DNA of 64,000 nucleotides from Fomitopsis serialis (lineage: Eukaryota; Basidiomycota; Agaricomycetes; Polyporales; Fomitopsidaceae). The stretch spans positions 51,355 to 115,354 of the forward strand of contig NW_025955095.1 of NCBI RefSeq assembly GCF_022376445.1, written 5' to 3'. How positions within the stretch are numbered: the stretch's first letter is position 1; every line of letters starts with the position of its first letter. Below, one piece after another: positions 31,964 to 41,850 of this stretch. Below the pieces are notes generated by a model. That model had not been told where the DNA came from. It made no database searches and saw nothing but the letters and a program-made list of their open reading frames with translations. A program made the position numbers and the translations under genes.

Positions 31964-34900
31964 TCACGGTCGCCGCGAGAGGTGAAGCCGCGGGTACGAC
32001 ATGACGTACGTCGCGCGTGCTTCGGTACATGGGCTCGCAGTGTACACTGAGCGAGGTGCTCGATGTACTCGACGAGCGAGCCATGGTGGACGAGATGGAC
32101 GCGCCAGTCGTGCCCGATCGCACACCGACTGCGTCGCAGCGACTCGCAGGAACATAGTCATGGTGATAACATACCCATTGACCATGCGAACCCGCACCTC
32201 GCAGACCATAGCAATAACAACTGACATGTTGGACGCGCTCAGGCTCTCGGGTGCGTCCGACATGTAGTTGTCACTGCGGTCCGCGGTGACGACGAGCAAC
32301 GAGCTCGTCATGCTGTATGACGGTGACGAGGGAGGTAGCGGCGGCGGCAAGAGGACAGGCGGCGGCGGTACAAGTCGCGGCGGTGGCAACGACACAGGCG
32401 ATGGCGAGTCCCGGGTTTCCGAGCCTTGGAACCCGAAAACGGTACTAGTACCAGTACCGGTCCCTTCCCCCTCCTCCATCTTGATTTTAACACCAGCAGG
32501 GTCTATAGTAACCGAGGAGGTCGCCATAGCCCCGTGCAATGGTGCAGAGGTAGGTAATCCGGGTACTTCCCAGAGTACACCGGCAGAGGTATAATTCTTC
32601 GTAGCATTGCGCACGTCGAGCCAGCTACTGCTCGACGTACCCAATGCTCGGAGTTCGTTTGATGATTGAAATGCACCCGCAGTACTCGAAAGTACGTTGC
32701 GCACGCGCACGGTCACGTCCCTGTGCGTACGGCGGTCGGCATTGATTGCGGGATGAATATCACCGCGATGTTGAGATGGACAAGAGGTGTCCAACGTGTA
32801 GGTTGTCGACGCAGGCTTGGTTGCCGAGTACAACGAGGTCAGTACATCCAGTAATTTGGGTGTACTGTGCCTCGTCGGCTGCTCGACGACTCGCCCAGTC
32901 GACGTGGAGGTTGACGGAGTGCGCACGCACGAGATCGTATCCTCGTACGTGCGGCACGTACCCGACGTATACCGACTCGACGTAGGTGCATTGAGGTCAA
33001 GCTTGCGTTTGCGCAGCTCTTCGCCATCGAAGCGGCTTGTACTGGACGCCGAGACCTTGGTGGTCCATGCGTCAGACAACATGTCCAGGGCTTCATGCTC
33101 GGGCAGGTCCTCGCCATCGGCACGGCCTGCAATGGACGTAGGGTCCCTGCGGGTCCGTGCACCAGGTACTAGAAGGTCCGGCGGGGGGACCATCAACGGT
33201 GCTTCGTGCTCGCGCACATCTTCGTCATCGACACGGCCTGCAAGGGACGTAGAGTCCTTGCGGGTCCGTGTGCTATATGACAAGCCCAGCGGCCAGGTCT
33301 TCACGCCTTCAGGATCGCACTGGTCTGTCTTGTCAGACCCGTCGTGATCCTCGCGTGTTGTCGAAGCGGATGCGGGCAGTGATGTCGATGAACTGGTCGA
33401 CGTGCTTCTGAGCGCGTCGACCACGTCGTCGTTGCGTGTGTTGACCTCGCCGTGTACAGTGAGCAAAGGGCTCGCTGTACTCGACGATGGTGTATTGACA
33501 GCGTAGGGGGACGCGCCGGACATGTGCGATCGCATGCCGATGGCGTCGCTTGACGGGGCGTTGACCGAGAGGAGCTTGTGCCTTGACGAGCTAGGCGTGG
33601 CCAACGTGCTTCTGAGTACGTCGGCGACGGCCTGGTCGCAAGGTTCGTCCCTGTCGTGTACGCAGAGCGGGGAGCTCAGCGTAGACGACGGTCGTGCCTT
33701 CGTGATTGGATCGGATGCGCCGGTCGTGCTTGAGTGCACACCGATCGCATCGCGGGGCGCGGTCTCCAATATGGAGGTTGGCGTATTGCGCACGCACAAG
33801 GTCGAGTTCCCGTACGTGCGGCGGGTACGCGACGCATGGCGACTCGATGCGGACGCGTCGAGATCGGACCTGCGTGGGCGTGTGTCTTCGACATCGAGGC
33901 GGCCTGTAGTGGGCGCCGAGTCCTTGAGGGTCCGTGCGCCAGATGACCTGTTCTGCTGCCTAGTCCTCGACGAAGCTGGCGATGGCGAGTATGCCAGTAC
34001 ATCCGACCAAGTGGATGTACTGGGCTTCTTCATGCCTGCAGACTCGCGCTGGTTCGCCGTGTCGGGCTTGCGCATTGTTGAGGTCGTAGCGGGCAGGGGT
34101 CTTGACGAGCTGATCGACGAACCTTTGGGCGCGTCGATCGCGGCGTCGTCTCTGGTCTTAACGGTAGAGACGGACATGCGCACGCGCGAGGTCAATTCCT
34201 CGTGCGTGCTGCATGTGTCCGACATGGAGAGGCTCGACATAAGCTCGTCGAGGTTGGACTTGTCGCCGGCCTCGCGCGTTGTTGAACCTAACGCGGTCGA
34301 CATGCTTCCGAGCATGTCAATGACGGCCTTGTCACGAGTATTGATCTCGCCAGGTACGCCGAGCGAGGCACTCGGTGCACCAGACGATAACTTCCCGACA
34401 GCGGAGCAAACCGTGTGAGGGTGTACACCACAAGCATTGCTGTGGCCATTGGTCTCACCGAGTGCGTTGAGTGACGAGCTCTGCGTATTCGATGGACCTG
34501 TCTTGACGGCCTGCGTGGGCGAATCTGCCTTTCGCACTGTCGAGGCAGTGGCAGAGATCGATGCGGATGAGTCGATCGACGTGCTCAGGGGTACGTCGAT
34601 GGCGACATCATCGCGGCCGTTGAGCTCGCCGTGTACGACGAGTGATGAGCTCGCCATGTTCGACGAGTACGTCTTGGCTGTGGAGGTGGACGCGCCGAGC
34701 CTTGATCGCACTCCGGCTGCGTAGCCCGGCATAGCGTTGACGATGGACATGGTCGGTATGCTCTTGGATACATCCGACATGTCGCCATTGCTGCGAGAAG
34801 TACCCACGACGAGCGACGAGCTCGTCGTGTAGCACATCGGCTGCGGGATAGTGAAAGCAGACGGTGACATGGGTGAGGATGCGCCGGTAGTGCTTGATCG

Positions 34901-37900
34901 CACTCCGATCACATCGCTTAGCGTAGCGTCGACCGAGCCAGACTTGTGCCTCGTCGTAGTATGTGTTGATGTCGACGAGCTACTAGTAGTCTTGCGCGTC
35001 GCCGACACAGCAACAGTCTTCGACGTGGACGGACCCATCGACGTGCTTCTGAGCGCGTCGATGGAGGTGCCGCCAATGTCGTAGGTCTTGACGGAGGAAG
35101 CAGACGCGTCGGTTGTGCGTGAACATACACCGACTGCGTCGCTGAGCATGTCATTGGCGATGGACATGCGTGTTGACGAGGGGGACGTCGCCGACGTGCT
35201 TCTGAGTACGTCGTTGACGACCTGGTCACTAGCTCCGATCTTGTAGGTAGACGAGGACATGCCGGTAGTGCCCAATTGCACACCGAACACGTCGCTTGGC
35301 GTAGGGTCGACCGAGTCCGCCTTGCACCTTGACGAATCTGAGGTCACTGGTGTCAACGAGGTGATCGACATGCTTCTCTGCATGTCGATCGGAGACCCTC
35401 GTGTCATGGCTGGCTCGGGAACTGAACCGCGGGCGGTCCCTTCCCCCTCCTCCAAAATTGGAAAAAGAAAAAGGATAATACAGTGTACATCAAGCGAGCT
35501 GTTGCTCGACGTACCCAGTACATGGGGTTTGAGATACGCGGCGAGCACGTCGGGGCGTGCGTTGCGCGATTTGCTGAGCTCATCGACAGTGAGCGCGTCA
35601 AGCCTCGAGCTCGGCGTGCTCTCTGTGCGAAGAGCGAGCGTTGTAGTAGATGAAGAAGACGCGTCGATCGTGCTAGTCTGCACATCGAACACGTCGTGCG
35701 TCGTGACGCCGCTGAGCTCGTTAGCCAGCGCGTCGCACGCGTTACGACACTCGACGGCGACCAGTACATCGAACCTGGAGCTCGACATACTCGTCGCACG
35801 AAGAGTGGATGTTGCAATTGAAGGATGAGACGCGCCGGTCGTGCTTGGCGGCATGCCGGACACGTCGTGCATCGTGACGGCGCTGAGTTCGCTAGCCAGG
35901 CCGTTACGAGGGACTGCTACCCATGTAGGGTCACGAATGGATGGTGCCGCGAGCTCAACGCTCGTGGTACCATCCACTGGCTTGGGCAGCAGACGCATAG
36001 TCGTCGAAACGGGAGTTCGACGGTCACAGACAGTGGGTACATCGAGCCTCGAGTTCGTTGTACTCCCTTCGTGACGCGCGGAGGTTGCGATGAAAGGATA
36101 AGAAATTGAAGACGCGTCGGCCGTGCTTAGTTGCACGCCAAACACGTCGTGTGTTGTGACGGCACTGAGCTCGTTAGCCAGCGCGTCGAACGGATACGGT
36201 GGCTCCATGAGGTCGCCAACACCGGGTGCAGCGAGCTCGATACTCGTTGTACCATGCGTTGGTGTGGGCACCGGACGTGAAAACGTCGACATGGAAGCTT
36301 GAGAGGCCGCGGCTAGCAGGCTTGAGGGTGCGTCGCGCGCGTCCCAGGACTCGGCTGCGTGTACGTCGGGCGGAGGGCTCGACGTACGCATAGCGCGAGG
36401 TGATACAGAGAGAGAAGAGGACGACCCGGTAGAACTAGCACGTTCTCCGGGTACGTCGCTACACCAAGTAGGGGCGTGCGGGATGGCGGCGAGTACGGAT
36501 GGCCGTACATCGCGCGCGTTCAGAGAAGAAACAGCGACGGCGGATACATCAAGCGGGGGGCTCAACGTATCCGCAGCGTGCGGTGGAAGAATAGTACGAG
36601 GCGGCCTGGTAGAGCTCGGAGGCTCTCCAGACGCGCCGTCTCGCGAGCTTGGGGCAGCAGACACAGTCGTCGTGCTGCTGCTCAGGTCCAGTGCGCCGTC
36701 TGCGACGTCAGAGAAGTACACGACGACCTTGTGGTTCGTCGTGCAACTTCCCGGCGCGGGCACTAGAGCCGGTGACGTGCGTACCGGGTACACCTTTGCA
36801 GGGCATACCTCGGGGCCGTCGCTCGCATATGAGGGGTCGACGATCGCGCCGGGTACGTTTGCCAGTACACCAGGCGCGGCGTTGCTCTCGTCGACAGCGT
36901 GTACATCGAGCGATAAGCTCGACGTACCCTCTGTGCGGCGGGTCGCAGAAAGGCGGGGCACGTCAGACGTGCATCGATGTGCGTCCGACGTGCTACCCTG
37001 CAGAACGTCGGGTACGACCATGAGGTCGTCCCGGAAGACGGATGCGCCGTCTTCTTGACCGGCAGAGTGCACCACGAGCTTCTTGCTCGTTGGTACACCT
37101 GCTGGCACGGGCAGTGTCGATGGAACGGACACGTCAGACGCGCAGCGTTGTGCGTCCGCCGTGTTGCCGTGTGCAACCGCAGGTACGACGCGGAGGTCGT
37201 CCCGATAGGCGGAAAGACCGCTCTTGTGGCCAGCAGAGCGTACAGCGGGCTTCGTGCTCGTCTGTACATCTGCTGGTGCGGCCAAATGCGAAGGGACGGA
37301 CACGTCGGACGCGCGGCTCTGTGCGTCCGCCGTGGTATCGTCCGAGGCGGTGGGTACGACATAGCAGTCGTCCCAAGAGGCGGGCGTGCCGTCTTCGTGG
37401 CCAGCAGAGCGCACGACGGACTTCTCGTTCGTCGATACGCCTGCTAGCGCGGGCACTGGGAGCGGAGACGGCGATGCGGGGACGGCCATCGAGGGCGTAC
37501 CTGCGCTTGTCGAGCCTTCGTGCTCGTCTTTTCTCCTCGCCCCGCGCCCTTCCCCCTCCTCTCTCTTCCTCCCCTTCCTCTCTTCCCCCTTCTGCTTCCC
37601 TCGCGTCGCGTTCTCAGTGTTCTGCGCGGCTCTGCGTCTGGGCGCTGGACTTGCACGAGCGTTGTGCGAGTCCTGGGCCGCGCGGCTGTGTTGCGTGTCG
37701 CCTGGGCCGCGAAGATCCGGTTTGAGGGCGTCAGATCCAGGAGAGGAGGTGAGAGGGTCGAGTGTAGGTCTCGCGGGTGGAGTTGGAGGTCCGGGAGAGG
37801 AAGGAGACGGCGGTCTTGTACCGCGCGCAGAGGGGTTGTCGGGCGCTCCTAGCTGAACTAGCGGTAGTTCAGCTAGGGAGTCGCTGACTTCAGCTCGCCT

Positions 37901-39391
37901 GTCCGTTGGGACAGCGCGAGCGCCTTGACGAGAGGTAGGGCGGCCGTGGTGGGTGCCCGAGTCGAGGTGAGAGGTGAGGAGGCCGGTGAGGAGACGGTGG
38001 TGGCGGTCGAGAGCTGGGCGCTGGGCGCTAGCGCTCCGAGCGCTCACCGTCGACGCGGGCTCGTGACGCTCAACACCTCTGGTGTCGGGCGCGTCGCCGG
38101 CCGCGTCGAGCGTGTCACCGGCTGCGTCAAGCGCGTCGGTGACCGTGTCGAGCGCGTCGGTCGACGTAGACAATATATTTTTTGTGTCGCGGCTCATTTC
38201 TGAGCGCGCGACGCGTTTTCTTGCGAGTTCCGGCTCGTTCTCGCTGAGCCGGGGGATAGGTAGTGTGCCTATCCCTTCCCGGGCGCAGATACGAGTCGGG
38301 TCGGTGTTCCGCTCGCTGAGCTCGGGCGCGGGCTCGGCGACGGCGGGGCCGTCGAGCCCAGCGCGTGCACCACTCTTGACTGTGGTGCCGAGCCTTTTCG
38401 GTTGGGCTGGAGCAGGTGGAGACGGAGTCTCCTGGCGGCTCTGAGCTGGCTCGCCGACGGGCTTGAGCTGCTCAGAGCGCGGTGCACGTTCGACTTCGTT
38501 GTCGGACGGCGCCTGCTCCGTGTGGGCTCCGACTGGGTTCTCCGGGATGGAGAGCTCAGTCCGAGTGGTCTTCTCGCTGGAAGATTGAGTGCGGCTGCCG
38601 GCTTCAGTCAACGCAGTGTCGACTGAACCCGGCAGGTATGTCGGGAGTCGCTGCGACTCCTCCAGTGCGATGGGCCGGGTTGGAACAGTCTCGGCACTGG
38701 GCTTGGGCGGCTCAGTGCGTGATGTCGGTTCAACTTCGCGGTTGGATGGCAATTGCTCCGCGAGTGCTCTGACTGAGTTCTCTGGGTCGGAGAACTCAGT
38801 CCGGGCGGACTGCGCGGTGCGAGAGGCAGCTTCTTGATGATGAGACGAGGTCTTTGTCTTCTTAGACAAAGCCCTTTCTGCCCTTCGGGCAGCTCTCTCG
38901 GCGTGTTCGCAGTCTGCGACTCGCGCCTCGAGGTCTTCGTACCATTCGTTGCTGTGCAGCCCCTTGCCTGATGCCTCAGCCCATTCTTGTATGGGCTGCT
39001 CTTGGCTCGCGGCGAGCTTAGCTAAGATTTCCGCGCACAATGCCCTCAGCCTCTTGCTGCGGGTTCCACTTCTGGACCCGCGGCTACTTCGCATTGGCTC
39101 GGTTGGAACAGTCTCGGTGCTGGGCTTGGGCGGCTCAGCACGCGATGCCTGTTCAACCTCGCGGTCGGATAGTGCCTGCTCCGCGAGTACTCCGGATGAG
39201 TTCTCGGGGTTGGAGAGCTCAGTCCGGCGGTCCCAAGTTTCAGGTAGTGCTTGAGCAGTGTATTTGGCCCGTATCTCGGCCAACGTTAACCGAGGCCTGG
39301 CATTCGCGCGAAGTGCCTGGCGCTTTTCGCGGCGAGATTCACGAGTGCTGCGCGAAGTCTCGGTAGTGTTGGTTGTTGTCGACTCAGACAT
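31964..39391 (-). CDS. giant Ser/Thr-rich repeat protein, 2475 aa, in LTR element
   Basis: One uninterrupted frame of 7.4 kb starts with ATG about 135 bp inside the 5' LTR. The N-terminus is charged (TSRSTRESRREKRQALRANA). A motif beginning RTELSNPEN and ending in EPPKPS, ETVP occurs about three times in the first 320 residues. Around residues 690-850 a unit with VRSAGHEDG and ASDVSVPS occurs three times. From about 1000 to 2100 there are many degenerate copies of a unit of the type SDAIGVRSSTTGAS, with VHGE and DALRSTS. Serine and threonine dominate; there is no zinc knuckle, no D-T/S-G protease motif, no YxDD and no integrase triad. The last 80 residues change composition and may be out of the ancestral frame. 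Function unknown: a structural Gag-like role or a captured host repeat gene are both possible. Confidence 0.7.
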   Translation of the reverse strand: MSESTTTNTTETSRSTRESRREKRQALRANARPRLTLAEIRAKYTAQALPETWDRRTELSNPENSSGVLAEQALSDREVEQASRAEPPKPSTETVPTEPMRSSRGSRSGTRSKRLRALCAEILAKLAASQEQPIQEWAEASGKGLHSNEWYEDLEARVADCEHAERAARRAERALSKKTKTSSHHQEAASRTAQSARTEFSDPENSVRALAEQLPSNREVEPTSRTEPPKPSAETVPTRPIALEESQRLPTYLPGSVDTALTEAGSRTQSSSEKTTRTELSIPENPVGAHTEQAPSDNEVERAPRSEQLKPVGEPAQSRQETPSPPAPAQPKRLGTTVKSGARAGLDGPAVAEPAPELSERNTDPTRICAREGIGTLPIPRLSENEPELARKRVARSEMSRDTKNILSTSTDALDTVTDALDAAGDTLDAAGDAPDTRGVERHEPASTVSARSASAQRPALDRHHRLLTGLLTSHLDSGTHHGRPTSRQGARAVPTDRRAEVSDSLAELPLVQLGAPDNPSARGTRPPSPSSPGPPTPPARPTLDPLTSSPGSDALKPDLRGPGDTQHSRAAQDSHNARASPAPRRRAAQNTENATRGKQKGEERKGRKREEGEGRGARRKDEHEGSTSAGTPSMAVPASPSPLPVPALAGVSTNEKSVVRSAGHEDGTPASWDDCYVVPTASDDTTADAQSRASDVSVPSHLAAPADVQTSTKPAVRSAGHKSGLSAYRDDLRVVPAVAHGNTADAQRCASDVSVPSTLPVPAGVPTSKKLVVHSAGQEDGASVFRDDLMVVPDVLQGSTSDAHRCTSDVPRLSATRRTEGTSSLSLDVHAVDESNAAPGVLANVPGAIVDPSYASDGPEVCPAKVYPVRTSPALVPAPGSCTTNHKVVVYFSDVADGALDLSSSTTTVSAAPSSRDGASGEPPSSTRPPRTILPPHAADTLSPPLDVSAVAVSSLNARDVRPSVLAAIPHAPTWCSDVPGERASSTGSSSSLSVSPRAMRTSSPPPDVHAAESWDARDAPSSLLAAASQASMSTFSRPVPTPTHGTTSIELAAPGVGDLMEPPYPFDALANELSAVTTHDVFGVQLSTADASSISYPFIATSARHEGSTTNSRLDVPTVCDRRTPVSTTMRLLPKPVDGTTSVELAAPSIRDPTWVAVPRNGLASELSAVTMHDVSGMPPSTTGASHPSIATSTLRATSMSSSRFDVLVAVECRNACDALANELSGVTTHDVFDVQTSTIDASSSSTTTLALRTESTPSSRLDALTVDELSKSRNARPDVLAAYLKPHVLGTSSNSSLDVHCIILFLFPILEEGEGTARGSVPEPAMTRGSPIDMQRSMSITSLTPVTSDSSRCKADSVDPTPSDVFGVQLGTTGMSSSTYKIGASDQVVNDVLRSTSATSPSSTRMSIANDMLSDAVGVCSRTTDASASSVKTYDIGGTSIDALRSTSMGPSTSKTVAVSATRKTTSSSSTSTHTTTRHKSGSVDATLSDVIGVRSSTTGASSPMSPSAFTIPQPMCYTTSSSLVVGTSRSNGDMSDVSKSIPTMSIVNAMPGYAAGVRSRLGASTSTAKTYSSNMASSSLVVHGELNGRDDVAIDVPLSTSIDSSASISATASTVRKADSPTQAVKTGPSNTQSSSLNALGETNGHSNACGVHPHTVCSAVGKLSSGAPSASLGVPGEINTRDKAVIDMLGSMSTALGSTTREAGDKSNLDELMSSLSMSDTCSTHEELTSRVRMSVSTVKTRDDAAIDAPKGSSISSSRPLPATTSTMRKPDTANQRESAGMKKPSTSTWSDVLAYSPSPASSRTRQQNRSSGARTLKDSAPTTGRLDVEDTRPRRSDLDASASSRHASRTRRTYGNSTLCVRNTPTSILETAPRDAIGVHSSTTGASDPITKARPSSTLSSPLCVHDRDEPCDQAVADVLRSTLATPSSSRHKLLSVNAPSSDAIGMRSHMSGASPYAVNTPSSSTASPLLTVHGEVNTRNDDVVDALRSTSTSSSTSLPASASTTREDHDGSDKTDQCDPEGVKTWPLGLSYSTRTRKDSTSLAGRVDDEDVREHEAPLMVPPPDLLVPGARTRRDPTSIAGRADGEDLPEHEALDMLSDAWTTKVSASSTSRFDGEELRKRKLDLNAPTSSRYTSGTCRTYEDTISCVRTPSTSTSTGRVVEQPTRHSTPKLLDVLTSLYSATKPASTTYTLDTSCPSQHRGDIHPAINADRRTHRDVTVRVRNVLSSTAGAFQSSNELRALGTSSSSWLDVRNATKNYTSAGVLWEVPGLPTSAPLHGAMATSSVTIDPAGVKIKMEEGEGTGTGTSTVFGFQGSETRDSPSPVSLPPPRLVPPPPVLLPPPLPPSSPSYSMTSSLLVVTADRSDNYMSDAPESLSASNMSVVIAMVCEVRVRMVNGYVITMTMFLRVAATQSVCDRARLARPSRPPWLARRVHRAPRSVYTASPCTEARATYVMSYPRLHLSRRP
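32462..32477 (-). other. internal polypurine tract 1 of 3
   Basis: The minus strand reads GGAGGAGGGGGAAGGG and continues ACCGG. The same tract recurs at 35437-35453 with the same ACCG continuation. It is translated as EEGEG in the giant ORF. Confidence 0.6.
35437..35453 (-). other. internal polypurine tract 2 of 3
   Basis: GGAGGAGGGGGAAGGGAC on the minus strand, preceded by a pyrimidine-rich CCTTTTTCTTTTTCC, which also makes it look like a splice-acceptor region. Translated as EEGEG in the giant ORF. Confidence 0.6.
37547..37562 (-). other. internal polypurine tract 3 of 3
   Basis: GAGGAGGGGGAAGGG on the minus strand, inside a longer purine-rich stretch (37549-37600). Translated as EEGEGRG in the giant ORF. 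Confidence 0.55.
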
Positions 39392-39524
39392 AGTGTAGGG
39401 CTGCCAGGTCGACGAGAGTGATGCAATGCATAGATTTCGAGTTTGAGTTCGAAGTTTCGAGTTGTTGCCAGTAGATTTCTCCAGAGTAGAAGTCTGTTTG
39501 AGAAAGCAGAGGAGCGTAAAAATA

Positions 39525-39748
39525 TGTAACGACCCAGTTCACACCCGCAGATACGCTGTATCCAATCTCTATTCAAGAGAAGTCTACAGACTATGTGTAT
39601 CGTTTAGGCAGTGATTAAAGGGTAGTTGGAGACTACAGGAAGTGCGCTGGCGCGCCATATGAGGGGAGTACAAACATAAGCAAACAGCATATAGATAAGA
39701 TAGTCCATATCGGGTAGGTCTTGATGACATCCGAATAGGCCCGTTACA
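39525..39748 (-). repeat. 5' LTR of the giant-ORF element
   Basis: 224 bp, identical to 31140-31363 by eye, followed by target duplication CCGCC at 39749-39753. On the minus strand it should carry the promoter of the element; the interior then starts TATTTTTACGCTCC, which does not match a usual TGG-type primer site. Confidence 0.92.
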
Positions 39749-40715
39749 CCGCCCCATTCGTCCATATCGATCTCGAGCGTAGTGAGCCCATGGATGGTCG
39801 AGATTGCAGCCAGGGCAGCCCTGAGGGCTCGGCGAGATTCAGAGATGCAGAGGGTGCGGATTGTTTGGCTGACGAAACGGCTGTTAGGCACCGACTGCCA
39901 GAACGGATACCAGAATGCTTCGTGTGCCAATTTTCGGAGCTCGAGCTCTTCGAGGTTGGGGAGCGCCTGTAGCACGGCAGGAAGCATTTGCTTGAAAGCA
40001 TGTCGCCGCATGTGGTACCCGTATTCGTACGTCTGATGACCGTTCTCCCTCATTTTCACGTCTTCGGGAAGGCGCAGAACACGAATCGATGGGGAAGTCA
40101 TCGATATTATCTCCGGTGTGGCATGCTCCCATATGAGTTCGCGCAGATTTGGGAAGAGCGGCTGACCATGGGCATGCTGCTGAAGGAAAAGGAAAATGGA
40201 TGGTTCTATGGTATCCCCTATTCCGTAGCGGAGGACGCGTACGAAAGGCGCATAGTGCTTGAATCGTGCCCATTCCTCCACAGAAATGGGGCCTGAGACG
40301 TATTTCTGGGACACTGATCAGAACATATGTCGTCGCAGTCTGCTTGCACATCACTCACGTAGTTATATCGGTAGGTATATGAATCAATGCCTACGGCCAT
40401 ATCCTCGTTAGCCTCGTCGTCTGATTCATGTCCTCCCATGAATTCCTCTTCATTCGTAGGCCACTTGACGAAGCCGGAGCTGAAGTCTCGTAAGACAGCT
40501 TCGCAAATGGTGCTCAGCTCCAGCCGTCCCCAAAGAACCCTCACAGCCGACGTGTGGAACGCACGACACACCCGTGCACACCTTGCCAGAGCAGTCCTCG
40601 CAGGGCCATTCCGTTCATCATTGACGTAGAGATGTTGGTGATCCATTTGTGGTGCAAGTTGTCCGCATATTTCGTCCATTAGCTCGAGCGGAATACTGCA
40701 TGGAGAGGGGGACAT
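39749..40715 (-). pseudogene. F-box/LRR-like protein, copy C, 5' half (split by retrotransposon)
   Basis: Exon 1 begins at the ATG at 40715 (MSPSPCSIPLELMDEICGQL), homologous to the starts of A and B. The GTGAGT donor and CAG acceptor are in the same places as in A. Exon 2 opens KYVSGPISVEEWARFKHYAP and stays open to IDMDEWGG, where the LTR element begins. One in-frame codon is missing relative to A (RRALRAAL for RRALTRAAL). No other lesion seen. Confidence 0.9.
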
Positions 40716-41850
40716 GCGGCGCTGAACCGATGTAGGCCGTGGAGTCAGGGCTGAGCGCTGAGGGCGAAGAGACAGTGTATGCCTGGCAGCCAAGGACCGC
40801 GCCAGTTTAATGCACACACAGCACTAGGCAGCCTGAGTGAGGTTGCAGATATTGAAGAGTGATCGTACGCGACAAGAAGGACGAGACAGAGGCCAAGTCC
40901 AACACCACCGTCACGACGACCACGACGAGAGGTCGTAGCGCCGTAAAAATCACGGTCACCTGATCATATTCATGTCGCGCGTTGCTCTGAGATACATGGA
41001 CTCCTGTATCTTGTGCTCTCTCGCAGCGCACCTGCACCTTCTCGCGGACCACATACCCCCGCGAATGGCCTTCGCCACCTCTATCCAGCGTCGCCGACAC
41101 GTCTCATTGCCGTGTTGCCTCAACTAGTACTCCAACGCTCGACACGCTCGACGATCTCTTTCTGCCTGTCCTCGCCCTGCTCTTATCTGGCCGCTGCTGC
41201 GCTGTTTTTTCTCTGCTGTATGCGTCTCCCTTGTTGACCGCTGTCTCTCTCCTCTCCTGTCGCTTCCGTCCACCCCTGTCCTGCCCTTGTGCCCATGGGT
41301 CGATGCGCACAACCGAGACAAGCCTGCCGGTCCTCCCATCGCCAGAATTTCTACAGATTTCTATTTGACAGAGGTCTGTTCTCCTTTTTTTTGCTTCCAC
41401 CGCGCGCATCTATCAAGAAATCGTGTCTCCTCACGTCCCACTCATCTCAGCCCTCCGCCGTCCTCATTCTGCTATTCGTACCCTTCCAAAGCGGCACCGA
41501 ACGGTGCGCAGGCTATTTTTTCTGTGCCTCTCCGACTTTTTGGGAGCGATGCCTAGCGCAGTGCAGTGCTCTGTGTCACGTTCTATGCGAGCGACGCTGC
41601 CAAACAAGCACCCGTGATCCTCACTCCTCGCTCCAACTCATTCCAACTCCCGGAAGCACCAAACTCCGCACGTCATGCTGCGCTGCACTCTCAAATCTCA
41701 CCCTGAGACGTTTTATCAGACATCCCGCATTCCGCGCGGCTCGTAGTACGTCCGGCATCGCATACGAGACAACCACGTATGACCCAACTGGCAGTGCACG
41801 ACGGACAGCCCGCCAGACGGTGCTACCAGACTATTCACAAACGTGCAAGG
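40716..41850. repeat. duplicated 5' flank of F-box copy C (partner 12196-13305)
   Basis: Collinear with the flank of copy A; similarity stops at about CCGCCAGACGGTGCTACCAGAC (to 41850), the point where in copy A the F-box D fragment begins. No conserved frame. Confidence 0.7.

Larger units (their letters stand above)
31140..39748 (-). mobile_element. young LTR retrotransposon without pol, carrying one giant ORF
   Basis: 8609 bp bounded by two direct 224-bp LTRs (31140-31363 and 39525-39748) that are identical by eye, each starting TGTAACG and ending CGTTACA. The target-site duplication is CCGCC (31135-31139 and 39749-39753), inside exon 2 of F-box copy C. A polypurine tract touches the left LTR on the minus strand, so the element reads right to left: 5' LTR on the right, 3' LTR on the left. 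The 8.16-kb interior holds one 2475-codon ORF in that same sense and no recognisable gag, protease, reverse transcriptase, RNase H or integrase. That makes it a large non-autonomous element (LARD-like), evidently moved recently by an enzyme from elsewhere. No clear tRNA primer site follows the 5' LTR. Confidence 0.9.

Noticed and set aside
32817..34418. Long plus-strand frames (176 and 298 codons) opposite the giant ORF
   Set aside because: They are shadows of the repeated Ser codon usage on the other strand; starts are not conserved in context and the element's sense is minus, as shown by the polypurine tract.
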